A stretch of 64,000 bases of DNA from JASHUC01 sp035523875 (lineage in GTDB: Bacteria > Pseudomonadota > Gammaproteobacteria > Steroidobacterales > Steroidobacteraceae): NCBI GenBank assembly GCA_035523875.1, contig DATKPY010000037.1, positions 146,105 to 210,104 on the forward strand, given 5' to 3'. The translations under genes were made by a program, and so were the position numbers. A model generated the notes under the pieces. It saw only the letters and a program-made list of their open reading frames with translations. It searched no databases and had not been told where the DNA came from. Positions 1 to 9,014 of this stretch are shown here, piece after piece (position 1 is the first letter of the stretch; the number at the start of each line of letters is the position of its first letter).

Positions 1-662
1 AGCGGCTGCATCGCGAGGGCGCCGTCCGTGCGCAGCTGCTCACCGCGCGTCGTCGCGCATTGCAGGGAGAAATGTCCCGGTGCCGTTCCCACCGTCGCAA
101 ATTGGGCGAGCTCGAAGTTGATGGGTCGCAGCTCGGCGCTGAAGGCGCTCGCGGGACGGGCGTCCGCGAAGCTCGCGCGACCCTGAACGATCGCGAGCCG
201 ATCGATGAAGACCCGGGCGGGCGAGGCGCTCGCGGGGGTGGGTGCTCGAGCGGGCCGCGCGAAGGGCTTCGCGAGATCGGCGAGGTTGAGCGAGCCGTCG
301 GGACGGATGAGCGCGCGCACAAACGGTCCCTCGAGCACAATCTCGGACAGGCTCGCCCCGCGCCGCCACAGGCTTGCGGCGCTCGCCACGATCGTGAGGC
401 GGTCCGCGCCGAGCATCGGCAGCGAATCGGCGTCGGGGAAGGAGACTCCCGCGAGCTCGAGACGCAGCGTGAAGGGGTTGAAGTGGATCGGCCCGAGGGT
501 GAGGGCGCGGTGGTAGCGGGTGCTCACGAAGTCGGTGAGCTCGGAGCGCAGAACGCGCGGCACGAGCACAAACCCGGCAGCGGCGTAAAGGCCGGTGAGC
601 GCCGCGATCACGCCGCTCGCGATGAGAACTCGCCTCGTGAGGCGCGATCCAGGGAGGCGCAT
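1..662 (-). CDS. DUF748/AsmA-like envelope protein, N-terminal part (cut by window edge)
   Basis: Reading leftwards from an ATG at 662 the frame stays open to the window edge, giving about 220 residues of the N-terminus. It begins with a basic stretch and one hydrophobic segment (about residues 10-32), then continues with the pattern of DUF748 proteins: a VPRVLRSEL segment, then RYHRALTLGPIHFNPF, which resembles the usual opening of that family. DUF748 proteins are large inner-membrane-anchored periplasmic proteins of the AsmA-like group linked to envelope lipid transport; the exact role here is not known. The competing open frames on both strands of this interval have no recognisable family and are treated as shadows. 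The C-terminus lies outside the window. Confidence 0.75.
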   Translation of the reverse strand, partial: MRLPGSRLTRRVLIASGVIAALTGLYAAAGFVLVPRVLRSELTDFVSTRYHRALTLGPIHFNPFTLRLELAGVSFPDADSLPMLGADRLTIVASAASLWRRGASLSEIVLEGPFVRALIRPDGSLNLADLAKPFARPARAPTPASASPARVFIDRLAIVQGRASFADARPASAFSAELRPINFELAQFATVGTAPGHFSLQCATTRGEQLRTDGALAMQP

Positions 663-724
663 GGACCCATCCAGACCCCGGGACACTATGATGCATTGTA
701 GTGGATTGGCGCCGGGGAGGAGCG

Positions 725-1159
725 ATGAGCGATCCGTTCGAGCTGGAGCGATTCGTGGCCGCCCAGGATGGCGTTTACGGCGCGGTGCGGGATGAGCTCG
801 CCGCAGGCGAGAAGGCGAGCCACTGGATGTGGTTCGTCTTCCCGCAGCTTGCCGGTCTGGGCGCGAGCCCGATGTCGCGCCGCTTTGCGCTCGCCTCGCT
901 CGCCGAGGCACGCTCCTATCTCGCCCACGCCGTGCTCGGCGCGCGGCTGCGGGAGTGCACGCGCCTCGTCAATGCGGTCGAGCACCGTACTGCGCGGCAG
1001 ATCTTCGGCTCGCCCGATGACCTCAAGTTCCGCTCGAGCATGACACTGTTCGCGCTCGCGGACCCGGCAGAGGGACTCTTTGCCGCGGCGCTGCGCAAGT
1101 ACTTCGACGGCGTACCCGATGCGCGCACGCTCGCTCGACTGGACGGGACCGATCCATGA
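725..1159 (+). CDS. DUF1810 family protein
   Basis: A 144-residue soluble protein of the DUF1810 family (YbeU-size cytosolic proteins of unknown biochemical function). The family hallmark HWMWFVFPQ is present about residue 32, and the order of conserved blocks (SRRFAL, LGARL, FGSPDDLKFRSSMTLF) fits a full-length member. I chose the ATG at 725 because a GGGGAGGAG ribosome-binding site sits just before it; an in-frame ATG eight codons upstream lacks one. Its stop codon overlaps the start of the acetyltransferase gene by four bases (ATGA), so the two are probably translated together. Confidence 0.85.
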   Translation: MSDPFELERFVAAQDGVYGAVRDELAAGEKASHWMWFVFPQLAGLGASPMSRRFALASLAEARSYLAHAVLGARLRECTRLVNAVEHRTARQIFGSPDDLKFRSSMTLFALADPAEGLFAAALRKYFDGVPDARTLARLDGTDP

Positions 1160-3846
1160 GCAGTCACCATCTCGAGTTCCTTCTCAAGCCGCGCTCGGTG
1201 GCCGTGATCGGTGCCTCCGACCGCCCGCGCAGCGTCGGTGCGAAGGTCCTCGCCAATCTCCTCGCGGGAGGATTTGCCGGGCCGGTGTGGCCCGTGAACG
1301 CACGGCATGCGAGCGTCGCTGGCCGGACGGCCTACCGAACGGTCGCCGCGCTCCCCGCCACGCCGGATCTTGCGGTCATCTGCACGCCGGCGCCGAGTGT
1401 TCCGGGGCTGATCGCGGAGCTCGGCGCGCGCGGCACGCGTGCCGCGATCGTGCTCAGCGCCGGACTCGAGCAGGTGGGCGCGGACGGCACGCCGCTCGGC
1501 GCCGCGATGCTCGCCGCCGCGCGGCCTTGCGCGTTGCGCATCCTCGGCCCGAACTGCATCGGGCTGCTCGCCCCCGGGATCGGGCTCAACGCGAGCTTCG
1601 CGCACCTCGGTGCCCGCAGCGGACCCCTTGCCTTCATCGCGCAGTCCGGCGCCCTCACCACCGCGATGCTCGACTGGGCCGACTCGGCGCAGGTCGGGTT
1701 CTCCTACTTCGTTTCGCTTGGCAACGCCGCGGACGTCGATTTCGGCGATCTCATCGACTGGCTCGGCCGGGACGCGCAAACACGCGCGATCCTCCTCTAC
1801 GTCGAGGCGGTGACCGCGGCACGCAAGTTCATGTCGGCCGCGCGCGCGGCGGCGCGCAACAAGCCGGTGATCGTCGTGAAGGCCGGCCGCAGCGGCGCGG
1901 CCGCGCGCGCGGCGACCTCCCACAGCGGGGCGCTCGCCGGATCGGACGCGGTGTACGAGGCGGCATTCCGCCGTGCCGGTCTCCTGCGCGTGGGCACGAC
2001 GCGCGAGCTGTTCGACGCTGCACAAATCCTCGCGCGCGTGAAATCCTACGCAGGGCCGCGGCTTGCGATCTTGAGCAACGGCGGAGGACCCGGGGTCATG
2101 GCGACCGATGCGCTCATCGGCGGCGGAGGTGAGCTCGCGCAGCTCTCCGACGCGACGCTGCGCATGCTCGATGCGCTGCTGCCGCGCGAATGGTCGCGCG
2201 GCAATCCGCTCGATATCGTGGGCGATGCACGCCCGGAGCGCTACGTGGGTGCGCTCCACGCTCTGCTCGCCGACCCGCAGGTGGACGGCGTGCTCCTCAT
2301 TCACGCGCCGACCGCAATCGCCTCGGCGCCGGAGGTCGCCCAGGCCTGCGCTCCCGAGCTCGCCGCAGCGCCGCGGCCGGTCATCACGTGCTGGTTAGGA
2401 GGCGAGGGCGCGGCGCGCGCCGCAACCCGCAGTGCCGCGGCCGGTGTGCCCGCCTATTCGACGCCGGAGGAGGCGGTGAGCGCATTTCTCTATCTCGCGC
2501 GCTATCACCGCAATCAGCAGCTGCTGATGCAGACCCCGCCGTCGATCCCCGAGGAGTTCGTGCCGAACGTGGCGGCGGTGCGCGCACTGGTTGCGGGCGC
2601 ACTCGAGGCCGGACGGTTGACGCTCACGGAGCCCGAGGCGAAGGCGGTGCTCGCCGCGTACGCCATACCGGTCGTCGAGACGCGCATCGCGCGCGATCTC
2701 ACCGAGCTCGCCGCCACCGCTGCTGCGATCGGCTACCCGGTGGCGCTCAAGATTCTCTCCCCCGAGATCACACACAAGTCCGACGTGGGCGGCGTCGCGC
2801 TCGGCCTCGAGTCGGCGGCGGAGCTCGAGCACGCGGGGACCGCCATGCTCGCGCGCTGCCGCGAGCTCAAGCCCGCGGCGCGCATCGAGGGATTCACGGT
2901 TCAGAGGATGATCCGGCGCGGCGGGGCCTACGAGCTCATCGTCGGAATCGCGCTCGATGCGACGTTCGGGCCGATCGTGCTCTTCGGGCAGGGAGGCGTC
3001 GCCGTCGAGGTGGTTGGCGATCGCGCACTCGCCCTGCCGCCGTTGAACCGCGCGCTTGCGCGCGATGTGATCGGTCAGACCCGCGTGTATCGCCTGCTCG
3101 CGGGCTACCGCGACCGCGCTCCCGCCGATCTCGAGGCGCTCGAGCTCGTTCTCGTCAAGCTCTCGCAGCTCGCCGCCGATGTGCCGCAGATCGTCGAGCT
3201 CGACGTGAACCCGCTCCTCGCCGACGAGCACGGCGTGCTCGCGCTCGATGCGCGCATCCGGCTCGCGCCGAGCACGCTCGCGGGAACGCAGCGCTTCGCG
3301 ATCCGTCCGTACCCGAAGGAGCTCGAGGAATGGGTAGAGCTCGACGGGCGGCGGGTGCTGCTGCGGCCGATCCGGCCCGAGGACCAGCCGCAGCATGTGC
3401 GCTTCCTCGCGCGCGTGAGTCCCGAGGATCTGCGCGCGCGATTCCTGTGCGCGGTGCGCGAGCTCTCCGCGGACGAGCTTGCGCACCTCACCCAGATCGA
3501 TTACGAGCGCGAGATGGCCTTCCTCGCCACGGCGCGCGTTGAGAACGGGCAGGACGAGACGCTCGCCGTCGCACGCGCGTGCGCCGATGCGGACAACGAG
3601 GAGGCGGAGTTCGCGGTCCTGGTGCGCTCGGACCTCAAGGCTCGCGGACTCGGCACGCTCCTCATGCGCAAGCTGATCGACTATTGCCGCGCGCGCGGGA
3701 CGCGGCGGCTCGTCGGGGAGGCTCTGAGCGACAACGCGCGCATGATCGAGCTTGCCGGCACACTCGGCTTTCGGGTCGAGTCCCCGCAGGAGGGGATCGT
3801 GCGGATGTCGCTCGAGCTCACGCCGGCTGCGAGCGCGCAGCGGTAG
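1156..3846 (+). CDS. patZ: Pat-type protein: NDP-forming acyl-CoA synthetase domains fused to a GNAT acetyltransferase
   Basis: 896 residues, matching the length and order of protein lysine acetyltransferase Pat/PatZ (about 886 aa): CoA-binding Rossmann domain (RSVAVIGASDRPRSVGAKV, residues about 13-31), succinyl-CoA-ligase-like domain, ATP-grasp domain (about 480-700; VALKILSPEITHKSDVGGVA) and a C-terminal GNAT domain (about 735-885) with the acetyl-CoA loop LKARGLGTLL. In enterobacteria this enzyme acetylates and silences acetyl-CoA synthetase. Unusually, the ligase part keeps a SHSGALAG motif with His256, where the synthetase-type enzymes carry their phosphorylated histidine; as I recall, E. 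coli PatZ has lost it. So it may also be catalytically active as a synthetase. It overlaps the DUF1810 gene by four bases. Confidence 0.88.
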   Translation: MSSHHLEFLLKPRSVAVIGASDRPRSVGAKVLANLLAGGFAGPVWPVNARHASVAGRTAYRTVAALPATPDLAVICTPAPSVPGLIAELGARGTRAAIVLSAGLEQVGADGTPLGAAMLAAARPCALRILGPNCIGLLAPGIGLNASFAHLGARSGPLAFIAQSGALTTAMLDWADSAQVGFSYFVSLGNAADVDFGDLIDWLGRDAQTRAILLYVEAVTAARKFMSAARAAARNKPVIVVKAGRSGAAARAATSHSGALAGSDAVYEAAFRRAGLLRVGTTRELFDAAQILARVKSYAGPRLAILSNGGGPGVMATDALIGGGGELAQLSDATLRMLDALLPREWSRGNPLDIVGDARPERYVGALHALLADPQVDGVLLIHAPTAIASAPEVAQACAPELAAAPRPVITCWLGGEGAARAATRSAAAGVPAYSTPEEAVSAFLYLARYHRNQQLLMQTPPSIPEEFVPNVAAVRALVAGALEAGRLTLTEPEAKAVLAAYAIPVVETRIARDLTELAATAAAIGYPVALKILSPEITHKSDVGGVALGLESAAELEHAGTAMLARCRELKPAARIEGFTVQRMIRRGGAYELIVGIALDATFGPIVLFGQGGVAVEVVGDRALALPPLNRALARDVIGQTRVYRLLAGYRDRAPADLEALELVLVKLSQLAADVPQIVELDVNPLLADEHGVLALDARIRLAPSTLAGTQRFAIRPYPKELEEWVELDGRRVLLRPIRPEDQPQHVRFLARVSPEDLRARFLCAVRELSADELAHLTQIDYEREMAFLATARVENGQDETLAVARACADADNEEAEFAVLVRSDLKARGLGTLLMRKLIDYCRARGTRRLVGEALSDNARMIELAGTLGFRVESPQEGIVRMSLELTPAASAQR

Positions 3847-3856
3847 AGTCGCTTGC

Positions 3857-5218
3857 ATGGGCGCACGCGCACTGCTCACCGATTTCTACCAGCTCACGAT
3901 GGCGCACGCCTATTTCGAGCTCGGCATGAACGAAACGGCCGTCTTCGAGCTCTCCGTGCGCCGTCTCCCGAGCGAGCGGCGCTTTCTCATCGCGGCGGGA
4001 CTCGAGCAGGCGCTCGAGCACGTGGAGAGCCTCGCGTTCGATGCCTCCGACATCGAGTATCTCGCGCGCCTCGAGACCTTCCCTGCGCGCTTTCTAGACC
4101 ACCTCGCGCGGCTGCGCTTCTCCGGCAGCGTGCATGCGATGCCCGAGGGCACCGCCTTCTTCGCCGATGAGCCGATCCTGCGCGTGACGGCGCCGATCCT
4201 CGAGGCACAGCTCCTCGAAAGCCGGCTCCTCAATATCATGCATTTCCAGTCGCTCATCGCGAGCAAGGCCGCGCGCTGCGTGATCGCCGCGCGCGGCCGG
4301 CGGCTGGTGGATTTCGGCATGCGTCGCGCGCACGAAGCCGACGCGGCGCTCTTCGCCGCGCGCGCGGCCTACGTGGCCGGCTTCGATGCGACGGCGACCG
4401 TGGAGGCCGGACGGCGCTTTGGCATTCCGCTTTCGGGCACGCTCGCGCACTCGTTCATCGAGGCCCACGATCGCGAGAGCGATGCGTTCCGCCACTTCGT
4501 GGCGGTGCGGCCGGAGCCGACCGCGCTCCTCATCGACACCTATGACATCGAGCGCGCCACCGAGCGGGTGATCGCGCTCATCGCCGAGCTCAGGGAGGAG
4601 CCGCAGAGCAGCCGCCATGGCGTGCTGGCGCTGCGAATCGACAGCGGCGATCTCGGCGCGGCCGCCCGGCGGGTGCGGCAGCAGCTCGATGCGCACGGCT
4701 GCCAGGCGGTGCAGATCGTGCTGAGCGGCGGGCTCGATGAGCATCGGATCGGTGCGCTCGTCGCAAGCGGTGTGCCGGTCGATGCCTTCGGCGTCGGCAC
4801 GGCCCTCGACACCTCGAGCGATGCGCCGTCACTCGACATGGCGTACAAGCTCCAGAGTTACGCCGGGACCCCGCGACGCAAGCGCTCGCCGGACAAGGCG
4901 ACCTGGCCCGGCGCGAAGCAAGTCTTCCGCGAGCTGAGCCCGACGGGCCGCGCGCTGCGCGATGCGATCGTGCTCGACGGAGGCGAGCAGGCGGCGGGTG
5001 AGCCGCTGCTCCAGGAGGTGATGCGCGCGGGCCGCCGTCTCGGTCCGCCCGCGACGCTCGCAACCGCCCGCAATCAGTGCCGAGCCGCACTCGAGGAGCT
5101 ACCGCTGCAGGTGCTCGCCCTCCAGGGCGGCCCGAGCGGCTACGAGGTGAGCATCTCGAGCGGAGTACGCGCACTCGCCGCGGCGGCGGATGCCGTGGCG
5201 GCCGCAGCCGAGCGCTAG
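3857..5218 (+). CDS. pncB: Nicotinate phosphoribosyltransferase
   Basis: 453-residue cytosolic enzyme of NAD salvage that joins nicotinate and PRPP to nicotinate mononucleotide with ATP use (EC 6.3.4.21). The family signatures are clear: N-terminal LLTDFYQLTMAHAYF, the mid-protein VDFGMRRAHEADAA block, SGTLAHSFIEAHD, and the phosphate-binding region RIDSGDLGAAARRV followed by VLSGGLDE. The frame is open upstream into the preceding gene, but similarity only starts at the ATG at 3857, ten bases after the stop of the acetyltransferase gene. The ribosome-binding site there is weak, so coupling to the upstream gene is likely. The 3' end overlaps the convergent hemN gene by four bases. Confidence 0.92.
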   Translation: MGARALLTDFYQLTMAHAYFELGMNETAVFELSVRRLPSERRFLIAAGLEQALEHVESLAFDASDIEYLARLETFPARFLDHLARLRFSGSVHAMPEGTAFFADEPILRVTAPILEAQLLESRLLNIMHFQSLIASKAARCVIAARGRRLVDFGMRRAHEADAALFAARAAYVAGFDATATVEAGRRFGIPLSGTLAHSFIEAHDRESDAFRHFVAVRPEPTALLIDTYDIERATERVIALIAELREEPQSSRHGVLALRIDSGDLGAAARRVRQQLDAHGCQAVQIVLSGGLDEHRIGALVASGVPVDAFGVGTALDTSSDAPSLDMAYKLQSYAGTPRRKRSPDKATWPGAKQVFRELSPTGRALRDAIVLDGGEQAAGEPLLQEVMRAGRRLGPPATLATARNQCRAALEELPLQVLALQGGPSGYEVSISSGVRALAAAADAVAAAAER

Positions 5219-6615
5219 TGTCTGCGCGGCTCGGCCGCGGCGGCCGGCTCGAGGTAGCGGTCGAAGCACATCGCGACCGCACGCACGAGGAGACGCCCGC
5301 GCGGGCTCACGCGGATCCGTTCGGGCGCGACCGTCACCAGCCCATCGACCACGAGCGGCTCGAGCCGGCTCAAGGACTCGGCGAAGTATTCCCTGAAGGC
5401 GATGCCGTGGCGGCGCTCGAGGCGCGCGATGTCGAACCCGCCGGTGCACATCAGATCCTGAATGATCTCGGCGCGCAGCAGATCGTCGGCATCGAGCGTG
5501 AGGCCGCGCCAGATCGGCAGCCGCCCGGCATCGAGCGCCGCGGCCCACGTGCGCAGGTCGCGGAAGTTCTGGCTGTAGCTCGCCCCCAGGTGACTGATCG
5601 CGCTCACGCCGGCGGCGATGAGCGTGCACTCGGCATGGGTGGTGTAGCCCATGAAGTTGCGATGCAGTCCACCCGTGGCTTGTGACCGAGCGAGATCGTC
5701 CTCAGGCAGCGCGAAATGGTCCATGCCGATGTAGCGGTAGCCGGCTGCGCCCAGCCGCTCGATCGCGAGGCGCAGCAGCGCGAGCTTGGTCTCGAGATCC
5801 GGCAGCGCGGCCGCCTCGATATGCTGCTGCGCCTTGAACATCCGCGGCAGATGCGCGTAGCTGTAGACGGCGAGCCGGCTCGGCCGGGCCGCGACCAGCG
5901 TCTCGAGCGTCTGCGCGAAGCCCTGCGGAGTCTGCCGCGGCAGTCCGTAGATGAGATCCACGTTCACGGAGCGGAACCCGACCGCCCGGCACGCCTCGAT
6001 CGCTGCGAGCGTCTGCTCGATGCTCTGCACGCGGTTCACCGCGAGCTGCACGGCCGGATCGAAGTCCTGCACACCGAGACTCGCGCGGTTGAAGCCGAGT
6101 CCGGCAAGTGCCTCGATGTAGCCCGGCGCGAGAAAGCGAGGGTCGAGCTCGATCGAGTAGTCCCGCTCGGGCTCCGCGCTCAAGCGAAAGCGCTGCGCGA
6201 GCCCGTGCACGAGCTCCCCGAGCGCCTCCGGCGTGAGGAAATTGGGCGTACCGCCCCCCAGGTGCAGCTGAATGACGGGACGCCGCGCATCAAAGAGCGG
6301 CGCGAGCGCGGCGAGCTCGCGCCCGAGGTAGCCCGCGTACTCCACCGCGGCGGACGAGTCGCGGGTGATGATGCGGTTGCACCCGCAGTAGAAGCATGGG
6401 CTGCGGCAGAAGGGAATGTGAACATAGAGGGACAGCGGACCGCCCGTCTCGTTGCTGCGCTCGGCGTGCGCGCGGAATTGCCCTTCGCCGAAGCGGCTGC
6501 TGAACTGCGGCGCCGTGGGGTAGGAGGTGTAGCGCGGCGCGGAGGCGGGCTGGCGGCGCAGCAGCTCGGCATCGAAGGGCGGCACGGCCCCGAGATCGGA
6601 GGCGCAGGCTGACAT
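5215..6615 (-). CDS. hemN: Oxygen-independent coproporphyrinogen III oxidase (radical SAM)
   Basis: 466-residue radical-SAM enzyme that converts coproporphyrinogen III to protoporphyrinogen IX in anaerobic haem synthesis (EC 1.3.98.3). The cluster motif C70-x3-C74-x2-C77 followed by G78-C79 is that of true HemN, not the haem chaperone HemW, and the N-terminal RYTSYPTAPQF is typical of HemN. The SAM-binding HLGGGTPNFL motif and FYCGCN follow. It is convergent with, and overlaps by four bases, the nicotinate phosphoribosyltransferase gene. I looked for an Fnr-type TTGAT-N4-ATCAA box in the 72 bases upstream and saw none. Confidence 0.93.
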   Translation of the reverse strand: MSACASDLGAVPPFDAELLRRQPASAPRYTSYPTAPQFSSRFGEGQFRAHAERSNETGGPLSLYVHIPFCRSPCFYCGCNRIITRDSSAAVEYAGYLGRELAALAPLFDARRPVIQLHLGGGTPNFLTPEALGELVHGLAQRFRLSAEPERDYSIELDPRFLAPGYIEALAGLGFNRASLGVQDFDPAVQLAVNRVQSIEQTLAAIEACRAVGFRSVNVDLIYGLPRQTPQGFAQTLETLVAARPSRLAVYSYAHLPRMFKAQQHIEAAALPDLETKLALLRLAIERLGAAGYRYIGMDHFALPEDDLARSQATGGLHRNFMGYTTHAECTLIAAGVSAISHLGASYSQNFRDLRTWAAALDAGRLPIWRGLTLDADDLLRAEIIQDLMCTGGFDIARLERRHGIAFREYFAESLSRLEPLVVDGLVTVAPERIRVSPRGRLLVRAVAMCFDRYLEPAAAAEPRRH

Positions 6616-6687
6616 GCCGCTAGTATCGGGCGGAACCGGCAGCCGATCTCTACGTATGTTCCGAAAAATCGGGTCGCCGGCGGACGC

Positions 6688-7275
6688 TCAGCTGCCCCAG
6701 TAGCGCACGCGGCCGTTGTCGAGGTGCACGAAGTCCGAGCGCGTGTACAGCCCGACACCGCCACGGCCCATGCCAAGCGCGAGCGCGTGAAGCTTGCGGG
6801 TGGAAACGCCCGTGAGGCGCACGTCGATCGCACGTCCCTGCAGGTGCAGGCTGTGCGCGGCGACCCCGCTCGTGTGGCGGCGCAGCTCCGCATTGGTCTT
6901 CGGTGAGCGGTAGCCGCTGATGACTTCGAAGGGCTCCGCGCGATCGGCGAGCCGCTGCAGATCGTAGAGGATGTCGAGCACGGTGGGATCGATGCGATGC
7001 ACGTCGCCGGTACGAAAATCCCTGAGCAGATGATTCACCCGCGCGAGCTCGTCCGAACGATACGTGCCGTCGCGGTAGTAGACGGTCGAGAGCGTCTCGC
7101 CGGTGTGAGTGTGCACGAAGTCGAGCGAGCGCGAATCGGCTCCCCGCGCCCAGCTCGCGCCCACCGGCGCGAGCGCCAGGGCCGAGGCCGCGCAGCGAAT
7201 GAAATGCCGGCGGTCGCAGCGCGGGCCGCCCGCGCGGTCCGAGACGTTCTGGAACAGGGCGTCCGCATTGCTCAT
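6688..7275 (-). CDS. Tat-exported DUF882 (YcbK-like, peptidase M15 fold) protein
   Basis: 195 residues. The N-terminus carries a twin-arginine motif (DRRHFIRCAA, about residues 21-30) before a hydrophobic stretch ending in GASWARGADS, so export by Tat is likely. The mature part is the DUF882/YcbK family, which shares the zinc D,D-carboxypeptidase (M15) fold: SGYRSPKTNAELR, then SLHLQGRAIDVRL with the SxHxxGxAxD metal-binding pattern, and a final FVHLDNGRVRYW that supplies the last histidine. A role in peptidoglycan maturation or turnover in the periplasm is inferred from the family. It is transcribed away from the EamA transporter gene. The 153 bases between them (7276-7428) are GC-rich with no clear signal. 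Confidence 0.85.
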   Translation of the reverse strand: MSNADALFQNVSDRAGGPRCDRRHFIRCAASALALAPVGASWARGADSRSLDFVHTHTGETLSTVYYRDGTYRSDELARVNHLLRDFRTGDVHRIDPTVLDILYDLQRLADRAEPFEVISGYRSPKTNAELRRHTSGVAAHSLHLQGRAIDVRLTGVSTRKLHALALGMGRGGVGLYTRSDFVHLDNGRVRYWGS

Positions 7276-7428
7276 GTTGACCGCTCGCGGCTCGGGGTTA
7301 AGTCGAACCAGGCGTGGATGCTAGCGCAGGTTGCGCCGGGCCGTCCAAGACGGCGTTCACGGGTTGCGCGCCGGCGCGCGCCGCGACTGGACGGCGCCGG
7401 TCGACGGGCGCTAAGGTCCGAGGCTCCC

Positions 7429-8370
7429 ATGAGTGTGTCACCGGGCAGGACCCTCCCGCTTTCCGGGTCCATCGTCGCAGCGCTCGCGGCGGTCTACCTG
7501 ATCTGGGGCACGACCTACTTCGCGATCAAGGTGGCGATCATCGAGCTGCCGCCGTTCGTGCTCGCCGGCACGCGCTTTCTCGCGGCGGGCTCGCTCCTCA
7601 TGGGCTGGCAGCTGCTGCGCGGCCGGCCGTGGCCGAGCGCGCGCGAGTGGCGCGGCGCCGCGATCCTGGGATTCCTGCTCCTCGTCGTGGGCAACGGATC
7701 CGTCTCGGTCGCCGAGCGCTGGATCAGCTCCGGAGCGACCGTGGCGCTCGGCAGCGTCGTTCCGCTCGCGACCGCGCTCTGGGCCGGAGTCTTCGGACAG
7801 TGGCCGCGGCGGATCGAGTGGGGTGCGATCGGGCTCGGGGCCGCCGGCACCCTCGTGATGCTGCTCGGGCACGACCTCGAGGCGAGCCTCCGCGGCAGCG
7901 TCATCATTCTGATCGGTGCGACCAGCTGGTCGTTCGCGACCGTGCTGTCGCGCCGGATCGTCGTGCCGCACGGGGCGAGCGGCTTCGCCGCCGAATTGCT
8001 CACGGCGGGACTCATGGCAGTCGCGGTGAGCGTGGCGCTCGGCGAGCGCTGGTCACCGCCACACATGGGGCAGGTCTGGAGCGCCTGGGGCTACCTCGTG
8101 GTCTTCGGTTCGCTTCTGGGCTTCTCGGCGTTCCGTTTCGTCGCCGAGCGCAGCTCCCCGACGCTCGCTTCCTCCTACGCCTACGTCAACCCGCCGGTCG
8201 CCCTGATCGTCGGTGCCTGGCTCGGGCACGAGCGATTCTCGGTGAACTTGCTCGTGGGTCTCCCGACGGTGCTCGCGGCCGTGGGGCTTCTCGCGTGGGC
8301 ACATCGCCAGGCGGCCGCGGCGCCCGAGGCCTCTGCCGGCCCCTACGGCCTCGCCCGGAGCGCCGAGTGA
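7429..8370 (+). CDS. EamA/DMT-superfamily transporter (YedA-like)
   Basis: 313 residues with about ten membrane segments arranged as two EamA repeats. The first repeat opens with the family pattern AAVYLIWGTTYFAIKVAI, and the second contains the SWSFATVLSRR and YVNPPVALIVG segments. Members export metabolites or amino acids, but the substrate here cannot be told. The ATG at 7429 was chosen because the frame upstream has no membrane segments or similarity. The stop codon overlaps the GTG start of the following lipoprotein gene by three bases (GTGA), so the two are probably co-transcribed. Confidence 0.85.
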   Translation: MSVSPGRTLPLSGSIVAALAAVYLIWGTTYFAIKVAIIELPPFVLAGTRFLAAGSLLMGWQLLRGRPWPSAREWRGAAILGFLLLVVGNGSVSVAERWISSGATVALGSVVPLATALWAGVFGQWPRRIEWGAIGLGAAGTLVMLLGHDLEASLRGSVIILIGATSWSFATVLSRRIVVPHGASGFAAELLTAGLMAVAVSVALGERWSPPHMGQVWSAWGYLVVFGSLLGFSAFRFVAERSSPTLASSYAYVNPPVALIVGAWLGHERFSVNLLVGLPTVLAAVGLLAWAHRQAAAAPEASAGPYGLARSAE

Positions 8371-9014
8371 TCCGCGGTCTCATCCTCGGCGCGGGCTTAC
8401 TCGCCCTCGCCGCGTGCCATCGCGGCGGTCACAGCAGCGAGTACCACGCAGACTGGGTCATCCGCTCGCGCGTCGTCTTTCTGAGCGCCGATCTCGCGCA
8501 CCTGCGACCCGAGCCGCCTCGCGGGAGCTTCCGGCTGTGGTTTCCCTACGTGATCGGGGATCTCTACGGAGCGCCCGGCACCGGCGATTTCGTTGCGGCG
8601 AGCGTGCATCCGGACCTCACCTTCGCGATCGATCTCAACCGCAGCCGCAGCGATCTCGAGCGCTCGCTCGAGCCGACGGCCTTCGACATGTCGTATCTGA
8701 AAATCGTGCCCGCGCAGGCGCGCATCGCGCGGCTTGCGCCGGCTGCGCTCCAGGCAAACGGCATCGATCGGATCGGCACCGCCGAGTGGGTGGATCTCGA
8801 TGCGCGCGTCGAGCTGATGCTCGTCTATGCCGACCGGCCCGCATGGATCACGGGGCACACGATCGCGCGGGGAACGCCCGTGCGCTACGACGTGCGCTTT
8901 CCGGCCGCGGGCTACGTCTGGGTGCGCATCCGAAGCTCCCCGGAGGAGGGGATCTCCTATTCAACCGTGCCGCGCCCGGCGCATCTCGCGCTCGCCGTCA
9001 CGGACGCCAAGTAG
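8367..9014 (+). CDS. Predicted lipoprotein of unknown function
   Basis: 215 residues starting at a GTG that overlaps the transporter stop. The first 17 residues form a lipoprotein signal with a lipobox LAAC (Cys17), so the mature protein should be anchored in the membrane. I do not recognise the rest. It is mixed alpha/beta, with an FRLWFPYVIGDLYG segment and an AGYVWVRIRSSPEEGISY segment near the end, and has no cysteine apart from the lipidated one. Its position behind an EamA transporter offers no firm clue. The 3' end overlaps the convergent luciferase-like gene by 17 bases. Confidence 0.7.
   Translation: MIRGLILGAGLLALAACHRGGHSSEYHADWVIRSRVVFLSADLAHLRPEPPRGSFRLWFPYVIGDLYGAPGTGDFVAASVHPDLTFAIDLNRSRSDLERSLEPTAFDMSYLKIVPAQARIARLAPAALQANGIDRIGTAEWVDLDARVELMLVYADRPAWITGHTIARGTPVRYDVRFPAAGYVWVRIRSSPEEGISYSTVPRPAHLALAVTDAK

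Noticed and set aside
60..701. Plus- and minus-strand open frames at the left edge
   Set aside because: A third frame on the minus strand, open through the window edge, encodes a recognisable DUF748 N-terminus; the others are shadows.
2395..3879. Long minus-strand open frame opposite the Pat-like gene
   Set aside because: Antisense frame typical of GC-rich codon usage; Arg/Glu-rich, no family, opposite a gene with clear domains.
6616..6687. Possible Fnr box before hemN
   Set aside because: No TTGAT-N4-ATCAA-like sequence could be found in the gap.
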